From assembly GCA_021413735.1 (NCBI GenBank), contig JAIOPV010000014.1, forward strand, positions 1 to 52,147: a stretch of 52,147 nt of DNA. The letters are read 5' to 3'. The translations under genes and the position numbers were made by a program. This DNA comes from Planctomycetota bacterium (lineage in GTDB: Bacteria > Planctomycetota > Planctomycetia > Gemmatales > Gemmataceae). Numbering within the stretch: position 1 is the stretch's first letter; each line of letters starts with the position of its first letter. Shown here piece after piece: positions 44,740 through 52,147 of the stretch. The notes below the pieces were generated by a model that made no database searches, was not told the DNA's origin, and saw only the letters and a list, made by a program, of their open reading frames with translations.

Positions 44740-45504
44740 ATGCCGTCGCCATTTCCCGGAATGAACCCGTATCTGGAACGCGCGACCGCGTGGGATTCGT
44801 TCCACCCCGAATTTATCGTGCATGCAAAATTGCACATTGCAGCCCAACTCAGACCTGAGTACGTGGTGCGGATCGAGAACCGCGTCTACATCCATGAACC
44901 GCATGCGGAGAGCCGATTCCTCGGTCGCACAGACGCCGGGATTGTTCGTCCACCGAGTACAAACGCCGGAGAAACTGCCACACTCGCCGCCCCGGCGCGA
45001 GTGCGGATCCTCGATTCTGTCGATGTCCAGCGAGTGGGCTATCTCACAATTCGCGACCGGGATGGGAACGACCTCATCACGGTCATCGAACTGCTCAGCC
45101 CCGCAAACAAGTACGCAGGTCCGGACCGAGAACAGTATCTCGGGAAGCGAAATGAGCTGCTGCGATTTCGCGCGCACTTCGTCGAAATCGACCTTCTCCG
45201 AGGTGGTCCGAGAATGCCCCCGGCTGAACTCCCGACGTGCGATTATTGTGCGATTGTGAGCCGGATGGAGGAACGGCCTGAAGCTGGAGTCTGGCCTTGG
45301 CGGCTCCGCGACACGATGCCCGTACTCCCGATCCCCCTTCGGGCTCCGGACCGTGATGTTACCCTCGATTTCAAAGCCGTCATTGATCGCCTTTACGACG
45401 AGGGACGGTACGCCAACTACATCTACTCAGGACCGCCCGAACCGCGTTTAGCTCCCGATGACATGACATGGGCGGCGCAGTTCCTCCCGCCCGCGAACTC
45501 GTAA
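44740..45504 (+). CDS. DUF4058 family protein
   Basis: A 254-residue cytoplasmic protein that starts with the family hallmark MPSPFPGMNPYLE and continues with PEFIVHAKLHIAAQLRPEYVVR, VTVIELLSPANK and a C-terminal LPIPLRAPDRDVTLDF. DUF4058 has no established function; it is common in Cyanobacteria and Planctomycetes. The conserved ITVIELLSPANK segment looks PD-(D/E)xK-nuclease-like, but that is only a suggestion. GAGGAGG at ideal spacing fixes the start. Twin hairpins lie upstream. Confidence 0.9.
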   Translation: MPSPFPGMNPYLERATAWDSFHPEFIVHAKLHIAAQLRPEYVVRIENRVYIHEPHAESRFLGRTDAGIVRPPSTNAGETATLAAPARVRILDSVDVQRVGYLTIRDRDGNDLITVIELLSPANKYAGPDREQYLGKRNELLRFRAHFVEIDLLRGGPRMPPAELPTCDYCAIVSRMEERPEAGVWPWRLRDTMPVLPIPLRAPDRDVTLDFKAVIDRLYDEGRYANYIYSGPPEPRLAPDDMTWAAQFLPPANS

Positions 45505-45539
45505 ACTGTCGCCAACGTTCCCATCTCCGGAGCACTCCT

Positions 45540-46913
45540 ATGCCCGCGACGGCCACCCGCACACTCGCTGAACGCTACACCGCCGAGTTCCCTGGCTCGA
45601 AGACGCGATTCGAGCTGGCGAAGCAAATCTTCCCCACGGGCGTCACGCACGACACCCGCATGATGGACCCGTTCCCTGTCTACATCACGCACGCCAAAGG
45701 GGCGTACAAGTGGGATGTCGACGGTCACCGGCTCATCGACTACTTCGTCGGCCACGGATCGCACATCCTCGGCCACTGCCCCGATGACGTCGTGAAGGCC
45801 GTACAGGATCAGATGGCCAAAGGCACGCACCCCGGCGCTTGCCACGATCTCGAAATCGAATGGGGGCAGCTCGTTCAGAAGTTGGTGCCCAGCGCCGAGC
45901 GTGTGCGGTTCACCGGCAGCGGCACCGAAGCGACGCTCATGGCACTGCGGCTGTGTCGGCTGTTCACGGGCAAGCCGAAGTTCCTTCGCTTCCAGGGTCA
46001 CTTCCACGGCTGGCACGATTACGTCACCGTGTCGGCCGATCCGCCGTATGAAGCGACCACCGTGCCTGGCGTGCCGGATGCCGTCGCGGGTCAGTGCGTC
46101 GCGGTGCCGCCGAACGATCTGAATGCCGTGGAAGCTGCCCTCAAGAGCGACGCCCAAATCGGAGCGGTGATCCTCGAACCCACTGGTGGTCACTGGGGAG
46201 CGGTGCCGATTCGCGGAGCGTTCCTGAAGGGACTTCGTGAACTCTGCACCAAGTACGACAAGCTGCTGATCTTCGACGAGGTCATTACGGGATTCCGCGT
46301 GTCGCCGGGCGGAGCGCAGAGTTATTACGGCGTGAAGCCTGACCTCACGACGATGGCGAAGATTCTGGCTGGTGGCTTGCCTGGCGGTTGCGTCGCGGGT
46401 CGTGCCGACGTGCTGGCGTACATCGAACCGCGTGCTGGCAAGCCGAAGATGAAGCACCCCGGTACGTACAACGCGAACCCGCTCTCAGCGGCAGCCGGCG
46501 TCGCGGTGTTGAAGCACATCGCGACCGGTGAACCGTGCAACTTGGCGAACGCGGCCGGTCGATTGCTGCGGAACGAGCTGAACGACTTGTTCGAGGCGCG
46601 GAACTGGCCGTGGATCGCTTACGGCGACTTCTCGATGGTGCGAGTGGTGCCGAACTACACCGGTGAGCGCCCGACGGCGTGCGAAGACATCAACCACAGT
46701 TTCGTGCCGTTCGGCGGCGACGTGAACTTGTTGGATGGCCCGAAGAACATGAAGTTAGTGTTCGCGTTGCGTCAGGCGATGTTCCTGAATGGCGTCGATT
46801 GGTGGGGCCTGGCTGGTATGACGAGTTGCGAGCACAACAACGGCGTGATCCTCGCAACGGTGAAGGCGTTCGAGGTGGCGGTTGAAGCTGCGATGGCTGA
46901 GGGCTTGGTGTGA
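45540..46913 (+). CDS. Class III PLP aminotransferase, glutamate-1-semialdehyde aminomutase-like
   Basis: A 457-residue PLP-dependent fold-type I enzyme of aminotransferase class III. Features: YKWDVDGHRLIDYFVGHGSH near the N-terminus, the cofactor-binding FTGSGTEATLMALR near 125, LIFDEVITGFRVSPGG near 245, and the PLP lysine in TMAKILAGGLPGG near 275. It resembles glutamate-1-semialdehyde 2,1-aminomutase (HemL), but the typical HemL N-terminus is altered (IFPTGVTHDTRMM), so another amine donor or mutase substrate is possible. ATG 45540 has GGAG upstream. Its stop overlaps the pabB start by GTGA. Confidence 0.86.
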   Translation: MPATATRTLAERYTAEFPGSKTRFELAKQIFPTGVTHDTRMMDPFPVYITHAKGAYKWDVDGHRLIDYFVGHGSHILGHCPDDVVKAVQDQMAKGTHPGACHDLEIEWGQLVQKLVPSAERVRFTGSGTEATLMALRLCRLFTGKPKFLRFQGHFHGWHDYVTVSADPPYEATTVPGVPDAVAGQCVAVPPNDLNAVEAALKSDAQIGAVILEPTGGHWGAVPIRGAFLKGLRELCTKYDKLLIFDEVITGFRVSPGGAQSYYGVKPDLTTMAKILAGGLPGGCVAGRADVLAYIEPRAGKPKMKHPGTYNANPLSAAAGVAVLKHIATGEPCNLANAAGRLLRNELNDLFEARNWPWIAYGDFSMVRVVPNYTGERPTACEDINHSFVPFGGDVNLLDGPKNMKLVFALRQAMFLNGVDWWGLAGMTSCEHNNGVILATVKAFEVAVEAAMAEGLV

Positions 46914-48433
46914 GTTCTCGCCCGTATACTTCCTACATGGATGCGGGTGAGCCACTTCAGTTCGACGCGATTCCGGTGCCGACACCGCCAGGGGGGCCGC
47001 TCGCCGTCGAGCTGGTGCCGGCTCCGGAGCCGTGGGAAGTCGCGCGTCGGCTCGCACATCTGCCGCACTTGCTGTTCCTCGACTCCTCCGAAAAGCACAC
47101 CGACCGTGGCCGCTACTCTTATGTCGGGGCGGATGTTTCAATCGCATTTCGCCGTGCTACGAGGGGGCACCGACACAAACGACATTTCCTTGAACTACTC
47201 GCGGAAGACATCGCACCCTTCCGACACGATTCGCTCCCAGGGCTGCCTCCCTTCCAGGGTGGATTGGGTTGCACGTTCTGGTACGAACTCGGTCGAGCCA
47301 TTGAAGTGCTCCCTGAACCCAGGTGCGATGAATTCGGGAGTTGTGAGTGGGCTGCGAGCATCTACGATTGGGTCATTTCGTTCGACCACCACACGCACAG
47401 AGCCTGGATAATTTCGACCGGTTGTGGAAGGGGACGTGAGCCACAAGAGCGGCCTGAGTTTGCTAAGGTTCGATTGGCCAGAGTCATCGATACACTGCGG
47501 ACGGGTGTGAAACCCTTGCTTCCACTCCCTGAACCTCAATTCCCCAGACAACGACATCTGCGTAGTTCAGAACTTTCGCCGCAGTTTCCGTTGCCGAACT
47601 TTCCGTGTGTCACGAGCAACTTCGACCGCGCCGGCTACGAAGCGGCGGTGCGGCGAGTCGTCGAGTACATCCACGCTGGCGACGCCTTCCAGGTGAATCT
47701 GTCGCAGCGACTCCTCGCGCCGCTTCGCGAACACCCCCTCGAACTCTACGGACGACTTCGCACGCTCAACCCAGCTCCGTTCTCTGCGTACTTCGACCTC
47801 GGCGACTTCCAGATTCTCAGTGCGTCGCCGGAACGATTCTTGCGAGTGCATCCCGATGGCGAAGTCGAAACGCGACCCATCAAGGGAACCCGTCCACGTG
47901 GACGCACGCTTGAAGAAGACGCCGAGTTGATTCGCGATCTCGCGAACAGTCCGAAGGATCGTGCCGAGAATGTGATGATCGTCGATCTGCTCCGCAACGA
48001 CATCGGCAAGGTCTGCGAATACGGCTCCGTGCGGGTGCCGCGAGTGTGCGAAGTCGAAACGTTCCGCTTCGTGCATCATCTGGTGTCCGAAGTGCGTGGC
48101 AAACTGCGGCAGGGCGTCGGGCCGCTCGATTTGCTCGCGGCGGCGTTCCCGGGTGGCTCGGTGACGGGAGCGCCGAAAGTGCGTGCAATGGAGATCATCG
48201 CGGAACTGGAACCGACCGCACGCGGACCATATTGCGGATGTCTTGGCTGGATCGGGTTCGACGGAGCAATGGATACGAATATCCTGATCCGAACGTTCAC
48301 TGCGGGTCGCGGCTGGGTGCAGTTTCCCGTGGGCGGCGGTATCGTGGCCGACAGCGATCCCGCCCGCGAGTACGAGGAAACGCTACACAAGGCTGCAGGG
48401 TTGCTGCGAGCGTTGAACTACACACGCCCATGA
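46910..48433 (+). CDS. pabB: Aminodeoxychorismate synthase component I
   Basis: A 507-residue enzyme that converts chorismate with ammonia to 4-amino-4-deoxychorismate, precursor of 4-aminobenzoate for folate and for tetrahydromethanopterin. The C-terminal chorismate-binding domain (about 240-505) has the PabB-type lysine motif TRPIKGTRPRG (TrpE enzymes have PIAGT), RAENVMIVDLLRNDIG, and the ending GGGIVADSDPAREYEET. The N-terminal half carries the PabB/TrpE-like fold with GLGCTFWYELGRAIE. The start is GTG 46910, overlapping the aminotransferase stop by four bases (translational coupling); ATG 46937 is an alternative. The amidotransferase partner PabA is not in the window. Confidence 0.93.
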   Translation: MSSRPYTSYMDAGEPLQFDAIPVPTPPGGPLAVELVPAPEPWEVARRLAHLPHLLFLDSSEKHTDRGRYSYVGADVSIAFRRATRGHRHKRHFLELLAEDIAPFRHDSLPGLPPFQGGLGCTFWYELGRAIEVLPEPRCDEFGSCEWAASIYDWVISFDHHTHRAWIISTGCGRGREPQERPEFAKVRLARVIDTLRTGVKPLLPLPEPQFPRQRHLRSSELSPQFPLPNFPCVTSNFDRAGYEAAVRRVVEYIHAGDAFQVNLSQRLLAPLREHPLELYGRLRTLNPAPFSAYFDLGDFQILSASPERFLRVHPDGEVETRPIKGTRPRGRTLEEDAELIRDLANSPKDRAENVMIVDLLRNDIGKVCEYGSVRVPRVCEVETFRFVHHLVSEVRGKLRQGVGPLDLLAAAFPGGSVTGAPKVRAMEIIAELEPTARGPYCGCLGWIGFDGAMDTNILIRTFTAGRGWVQFPVGGGIVADSDPAREYEETLHKAAGLLRALNYTRP

Positions 48434-48458
48434 ACGCTCTCCTGGGCCGGGATCACAC

Positions 48459-49028
48459 ATGATTCTCGAAGGTCTCGTTACCACCGTGAACGCCGACGGC
48501 TCGCCGCACCTCACACCGATGGGGCCGCGAATCGCCGATGGCTTCACGCGGTTCACACTGCGGCCGTTTCCGTCGTCGACGACCTACCGCAATCTCGTGC
48601 GTCATCCGCAGGGGGTGCTGCACGTCACCGACGATGCGCTGCTGCTCGCGAAAGCCGCCATCGGAGCCATCGACGTGTTTCCGAAGGTGCGACCGCCGGA
48701 GCGTATCAGCGGGTTCGTGCTGGCCGATTCGTGCCGACATTTCGAGTTCGTGGTGCAGTCGATGGACACGACGGGCGAACGCATGAGCATCGAGGCCACG
48801 GTGGTTCACACGGCGACAACGCGGGACTTCTTCGGGTTCAACCGAGCGAAGCACGCCGTTGTGGAAGCGTCCATTCTTGCGACGCGATTGCACATTCTGC
48901 CGTTGGCGGAGGTTGTTGCCGATTTCAAGAAACTCCGCGTGATCGTGGGCAAGACCGGCGGACCAGCCGAACACGCCGCGATGGATTTGCTCGAAGCGAA
49001 GCTCCGCGAAGCGGAGGCGAAACGATGA
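48459..49028 (+). CDS. DUF447 family protein of C1/H4MPT clusters
   Basis: A 189-residue protein of the DUF447 family (MILEGLVTTVNADGSPHLTPMGPRI), with a split-barrel flavin-binding-like fold predicted from the N-terminal pattern. DUF447 genes co-occur with tetrahydromethanopterin-dependent C1 metabolism genes in Planctomycetes and archaea, which matches the neighbours pabB and beta-RFAP synthase. The exact reaction is unknown. The ATG is the first good start after pabB, 26 bp downstream. A 132 bp repeat follows. Confidence 0.88.
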   Translation: MILEGLVTTVNADGSPHLTPMGPRIADGFTRFTLRPFPSSTTYRNLVRHPQGVLHVTDDALLLAKAAIGAIDVFPKVRPPERISGFVLADSCRHFEFVVQSMDTTGERMSIEATVVHTATTRDFFGFNRAKHAVVEASILATRLHILPLAEVVADFKKLRVIVGKTGGPAEHAAMDLLEAKLREAEAKR

Positions 49029-49044
49029 CCGGTGCTGTGTTTTT

Positions 49045-49176
49045 GCCCTCTCCCCTTGCGGGAGAGGGTGGCCGCGCTTCGCGGCCGGGTGAGGGGGCAA
49101 GCCTCAACGGTTGCAGCGCTTTTACCCCTCACCCGCTCGCAAAGCCTCGCTGCCCTCTCCCGCAAGGGGAGAGGGC
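49045..49176. repeat. 132 bp palindromic element (family B, copy 2)
   Basis: An inverted copy of 16836-16966: the terminal hairpins CCCTCTCCCCTTGCGGGAGAGGG and inner stems (GGCCGCGCTTCGCGGCC on one side, GCTCGCAAAGCCTCGC on the other) match in reverse order; only the centre differs. It separates the DUF447 gene from the beta-RFAP synthase remnant. Confidence 0.92.
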
Positions 49177-49206
49177 AAACCCGTCCGTCATCGGGGAGGC
49201 GAAACG

Positions 49207-50030
49207 ATGACTCGCGTCATCGCCCCGAGTCGGCTGCACTTCGGGTTATTCCGTGTCCCGCCGCACGGCGAACACCAACCGGGCGAACGCCTCTTCGGTG
49301 GCGTCGGCCTCATGATCGACTCGCCGGGCGTCGTGGTCACTGCGGAACGAGGCGAGTCATGGCGATTCGAGGGAATGCTCGCGAGCCGGGCGCAAGAATT
49401 CGCGATGCGATTCACGCAATCGCTTCGATGGGCGAATCGCACACCGATTCACGCACGCTGGCGAGTCGCGTGCGGCGTGGGGAACGCTCTGCCATTGGGG
49501 TTCACGGTTTCGACCGCGGCGGCTTGATCGTCGATGCCGGGAAGGAACCCGGTGAAGAAGTGTCGCCGTTGCTGGCACACGTCCGACTGCCGCACGAATG
49601 GCGAGTGGTCGTGTTCTCGCCGCCCGCAAGCGCTGAGTGGCACGGACACCGCGAACGGGCAGCGTTCGCTACAGCAAGCGGTGGCGATCCTGATGCGCTG
49701 CGTCGGCTCGCGGAAACAGCTATCGTTCCCACGGCTCGGGCGGGCGACTTGAACGCATTCGGCGATGCGATCTATGAGTTCAACCGACGGGCCGGCGAGC
49801 CGTTCGCGGTAACTCAGGGCGGGGCATACGCATCTGGGGCCATCACGGAGTTGATCGCGGAACTGCGGCAATCCGGCATCCGTGGCGTCGGGCAAAGTTC
49901 GTGGGGGCCGACGGTGTTCGCCATTGTGTCGGACAGTGACACCGCGTTGTCACTGGTTCTGCGATTTGGTCAGCGATTTCCGGTCGGTGTGGCGAAAATT
50001 AGCGAGGGGAATCGCGTCGAGAATCGGTAA
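49207..50030 (+). pseudogene. Broken beta-ribofuranosylaminobenzene 5'-phosphate synthase
   Basis: Beta-RFAP synthase (GHMP-kinase fold) joins 4-aminobenzoate to PRPP in methanopterin synthesis. The start MTRVIAPSRLHFGLFRVP and FGGVGLMIDSPG are intact from ATG 49207 (GGGGAGG upstream). The 5' part uses one frame up to about 49460, where WRVACG ends, and the 3' part (RRGERSAIGVHGFDRGG to SSWGPTVFAIV) continues in another frame. The expected GLGxGTQ ATP/phosphate-binding segment and about 40-50 residues are missing at the junction. This looks like a small deletion that also shifted the frame. A sequencing error alone would not explain the lost segment. The original gene would be about 330 codons. 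Confidence 0.8.
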
Positions 50031-50052
50031 CGCCACCCCGCTGCGGCGGGCG

Positions 50053-51627
50053 CTAAACGTATTGGTTGTGTTCCGCGAGCCACGTTGCCATGTCTTGTGT
50101 GATCTTCCCACTGTTATCCATTCGCGGCACCTTTGCCTGAATATCCAGGGCCGTTCGACGAGCCTTCATCCACTCCGTAAACCCGCCGGGCTTCACCGCT
50201 CGCACTTCAGGTATCAACATCGCCAAATCGCCGACGCGGTGGGGGCCGTAGTCCTCGTTGATCCGCGATAGCTCCTCGTCGATTGCCTTCGCGAATTGCT
50301 TCAAGTCGGGAACCCGATCAGCGAATTCCACCAGGTACAGATGGTGCCCCGGCATCGACGAATCCGACGGGAACACCGGGCCGACGTGGAAATCGAGCGA
50401 AAACACGCCGCATTCCTGGCTCGCAAACGCGATCGCTTTCTCGACTTCCTCGCTGATGAGGTGCTCGCCAAACGCCGAGAGGAAATACTTCGTGCGGCCG
50501 GTGAAGCGGATCAGTGGTGGGGTTCGTCGCTCGAACGCGACCGTGTCGCCGACAAGATACGACCACACACCCGCACACGATGTCATGACGACGGCATACT
50601 GCACGCCGAGTTCCACGTTCGCCAATGTGTGCCGAGCCGGGCGGTCTTTGCCCAGATCCTCGACCGGCACAAACTCGAAGAACACATCGTGATCCGGCAC
50701 CACACGCAGCATTCCATACCGCGGATCTTCGGTCGCGACGAAGCCTTCCGACGCCGGGTAAACTTCGCAGAACTTTACCTGATCGCTGCCCATCTCCCTC
50801 GTGAACATATCGCGGTAGGCGTCGAACTTCGTGCCGCCGTGAACCACGAGCCGCAGGTCAGGCCACACTTCCGAGAGCGTCTTCTTCCCCGTCACTTGCT
50901 TCACGCAATCGAACAGTCGCTGCATCCACGCCGGGATGCCGCTGATTGCCGTGATCGGTTCGTTCGCGCTCAGTTCCGCGAACTTCGTCATCTTCTCCTT
51001 CCAGTCGGAAATCTTCGTGTACTCGAACGGCGGGAACACATACGGACGCAGCAACTCCAACAACTCACGAGCGGCGATGCCGCTCAAGTCGCCAGCGAGA
51101 CTGCCGTCGGGTTGCTTTCGCAGTTCGGTGCTACCGCCGAGGAAGAAGAACTTGCCGTTGAACAGCTTCGCTTCGGGATATGCGTGCCTGAACAGTGCGA
51201 TCGTCGTGAAGGCGGTCTTCTTGTTAGACCGCAGCATCTCGTGCGACACGGGAATGTACTTCGTTGCGCCAGACGTGGTGCCACTCGACAACGCGTAATA
51301 CGGAATCTTCCCCGGCCAGGTAATGTTGTCGAGCCGTGGGTAAGCGTCCTTCCAGTAGTTGTTCCAGAAGAACTCGTACTCGCGGACGGGAACGCGAGCC
51401 TGATAGTCAGCGAGCGAATAGATGCGTGAGAAGTCGTGATCGCGACCGAACTTCGTGTGCCTTGCCCGGCGAACGAGCGACATCAGCGTGTCGTGCTGAA
51501 CCTGCCCGGCGTTCATGTGATCGAGCGCGACGGTGCGGTTGTGAGCGTACCGCAACAGCACCGAATCGGCGACCTTACGAACCCATTGGCGGCCCGTCAG
51601 CGGAGCCAGGAACGCAGTGCTTGGCAC
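50053..51627 (-). CDS. GH3 auxin-responsive-promoter family acyl-adenylating protein
   Basis: A 524-residue enzyme of the GH3 family (ANL-type adenylation), which activates a carboxylic acid with ATP and couples it to an amine or other acceptor; bacterial substrates are unknown. The ATP motif is SSGTTSGATKYIPVS near residue 100. Others are EVYPASEGFVATED, SYLVGDTVAF and FTGRTKYFLSAFGEHL, with a C-terminal domain ending ITQDMATWLAEHNQYV. The start is GTG 51627 with TTGGAGATT upstream; a longer frame to 51693 is not supported. It is the last complete gene before the methyltransferase fragment on the same strand, separated from it by a 33 bp perfect inverted repeat. Confidence 0.9.
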   Translation of the reverse strand: MPSTAFLAPLTGRQWVRKVADSVLLRYAHNRTVALDHMNAGQVQHDTLMSLVRRARHTKFGRDHDFSRIYSLADYQARVPVREYEFFWNNYWKDAYPRLDNITWPGKIPYYALSSGTTSGATKYIPVSHEMLRSNKKTAFTTIALFRHAYPEAKLFNGKFFFLGGSTELRKQPDGSLAGDLSGIAARELLELLRPYVFPPFEYTKISDWKEKMTKFAELSANEPITAISGIPAWMQRLFDCVKQVTGKKTLSEVWPDLRLVVHGGTKFDAYRDMFTREMGSDQVKFCEVYPASEGFVATEDPRYGMLRVVPDHDVFFEFVPVEDLGKDRPARHTLANVELGVQYAVVMTSCAGVWSYLVGDTVAFERRTPPLIRFTGRTKYFLSAFGEHLISEEVEKAIAFASQECGVFSLDFHVGPVFPSDSSMPGHHLYLVEFADRVPDLKQFAKAIDEELSRINEDYGPHRVGDLAMLIPEVRAVKPGGFTEWMKARRTALDIQAKVPRMDNSGKITQDMATWLAEHNQYV

Positions 51628-51644
51628 GGGGAATCTCCAAGACG

Positions 51645-51675
51645 ACGAAGCCCACCCGATTGGACGGGTGGGCTT
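51645..51675 (-). promoter_or_regulatory. Short perfect stem upstream of the GH3-family gene
   Basis: AAGCCCACCCG pairs exactly with CGGGTGGGCTT (11 bp) around a six-base loop. It is close upstream of the GH3-family start and may shape its leader or be a remnant of a repeat. Confidence 0.45.
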
Positions 51676-51709
51676 GCAGTTATCGCATAGCATTCAGCGA
51701 AGGAGAATC

Positions 51710-51791
51710 CTTTGCGATCCACGGGGTTGACCCCCGTGGTGTGGCATGGGAAGACAAAACACCACGGGGGTCAACCCCGTGGATCGCAAAG
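51710..51791. repeat. Perfect 33 bp inverted repeat
   Basis: Arms 51710-51742 and 51759-51791 are exact reverse complements, with a 16-base centre. It contains nested GACCCCC/GGGGGTC and CCACGGGG-type stems. It lies between the methyltransferase stop and the GH3-family gene and could terminate the upstream transcript. Confidence 0.92.
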
Positions 51792-51800
51792 CCCCAAATC

Positions 51801-52147
51801 TCACTTCACGGGAGCCACGGAGTTGCGGAAGCCACGACACAGATACACGCCGCCCGGTGGCAGGTTCCACGGCACGAACCGAAACTTCACGTCGTCGAAG
51901 TAGCGGGCGTACATCTTGTAATAGACCAACGGCATCACGGTCAGTTGCCGAAAGGTGCCGGTTGGTGACAGGGCACGCGCCGACGTTTCGAGAACCGAGT
52001 TCCGCAGTTCCTTCGGGAACGACGGCAACGGCAACCCCGACAGAACGTGATCCACTTCCGGCAACCCACGCTCAGCGAGATACTTGTCGAACTGTGTCGC
52101 GTCGCCTTGAATCACGTCCAGATTCGGTACGTCTCGGAAACGATCCT
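51801..52147 (-). CDS. Phospholipid N-methyltransferase-like protein (5' end cut off)
   Basis: The 3' part of an SAM-dependent methyltransferase; the frame is open to the window edge, so the N-terminus (including the glycine-rich SAM loop) is missing. Visible parts are the acidic strand NLDVIQGDATQFDKYL, DHVLSGLPLPSFPKEL, typical of phosphatidylethanolamine N-methyltransferase (PmtA) type enzymes and relatives, and the C-terminal PLVYYKMYARYFDDV and LPPGGVYLCRG. Role in phosphatidylcholine synthesis is inferred from this resemblance. It is followed by a perfect inverted repeat. Confidence 0.8.
   Translation of the reverse strand, partial: DRFRDVPNLDVIQGDATQFDKYLAERGLPEVDHVLSGLPLPSFPKELRNSVLETSARALSPTGTFRQLTVMPLVYYKMYARYFDDVKFRFVPWNLPPGGVYLCRGFRNSVAPVK

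Noticed and set aside
45540-46913. Direct naming as hemL
   Set aside because: Overall similarity and the PLP lysine fit, but the characteristic HemL N-terminus is not conserved, so a specific name would overstate the evidence.
1-52147. CRISPR arrays, rRNA operons or tRNA genes
   Set aside because: No regular direct-repeat/spacer pattern or rRNA-like stretch was seen. No intergenic region showed a tRNA-like arm set. A covariance-model scan could still find a small RNA.

Overview
This 52 kb window is GC-rich, densely coding DNA from a planctomycete, most likely the Gemmata group (Gemmataceae). That placement is inferred from gene content: three proteins joining a cytochrome-c-like domain to DUF1549 and DUF1553, three DUF1501 proteins with twin-arginine leaders, a bpX-type MoxR operon, a secreted chitinase with a planctomycete-style LEERVVPA N-terminus, and remnants of a tetrahydromethanopterin (H4MPT) pathway. 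I saw no rRNA, tRNA, CRISPR array or prophage.

Layout. 1-4.3 kb: a nucleoside-phosphorylase-like gene converging on leuS, then a cation exchanger homologue. 4.4-19.1 kb: a long plus-strand run of secreted or envelope proteins (two DUF1549/DUF1553 cytochromes, WD40-like, two DUF1501, PPC-domain, kelch/FN3), interrupted by a 698 bp Y1-transposase element and GC-rich repeats. 19.2-24.3 kb: minus-strand genes (HEAT-repeat protein, BCS1-like AAA ATPase, class-C beta-lactamase-like hydrolase, nitrilase). 24.4-31.0 kb: a second cytochrome/DUF1501 pair followed by a peptidase S9-glycosidase fusion. 31.1-33.8 kb: a three-gene bpX/MoxR/bpX6-like operon. 33.9-42.6 kb: modular GH18 chitinase, double cyanophycinase-like protein, dapA, a small membrane protein, a DcuC-like carrier and an enolase-superfamily enzyme. 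43-52 kb: cysE with a small partner gene, a DUF4058 gene preceded by twin hairpins, a class-III aminotransferase, pabB, DUF447, a broken beta-RFAP synthase, a GH3-family gene and the 3' part of a phospholipid methyltransferase.

How genes work together. The cytochrome/DUF1501/PPC/kelch operons look like exported oxidative or degradative machinery whose substrate is unknown. PabB makes 4-aminobenzoate, which is the substrate of beta-RFAP synthase in H4MPT synthesis, so pabB-DUF447-RFAPS forms a coherent C1-cofactor cluster, although its last gene appears dead here. CysE and DapA are housekeeping amino-acid enzymes.

The most unusual layer is the repeats. Several families of short palindromic elements lie between genes. 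One family, about 100 bp long, sits in frame inside three unrelated protein genes. A second consists of hairpins each flanked by the tetranucleotide TGTC, and the same hairpin also lies in the arms of the Y1 transposase element, which suggests a RAYT/REP-like mobile system. A pair of hairpins with identical 10-nt loops on different stems (44496-44604) is a candidate structured RNA.
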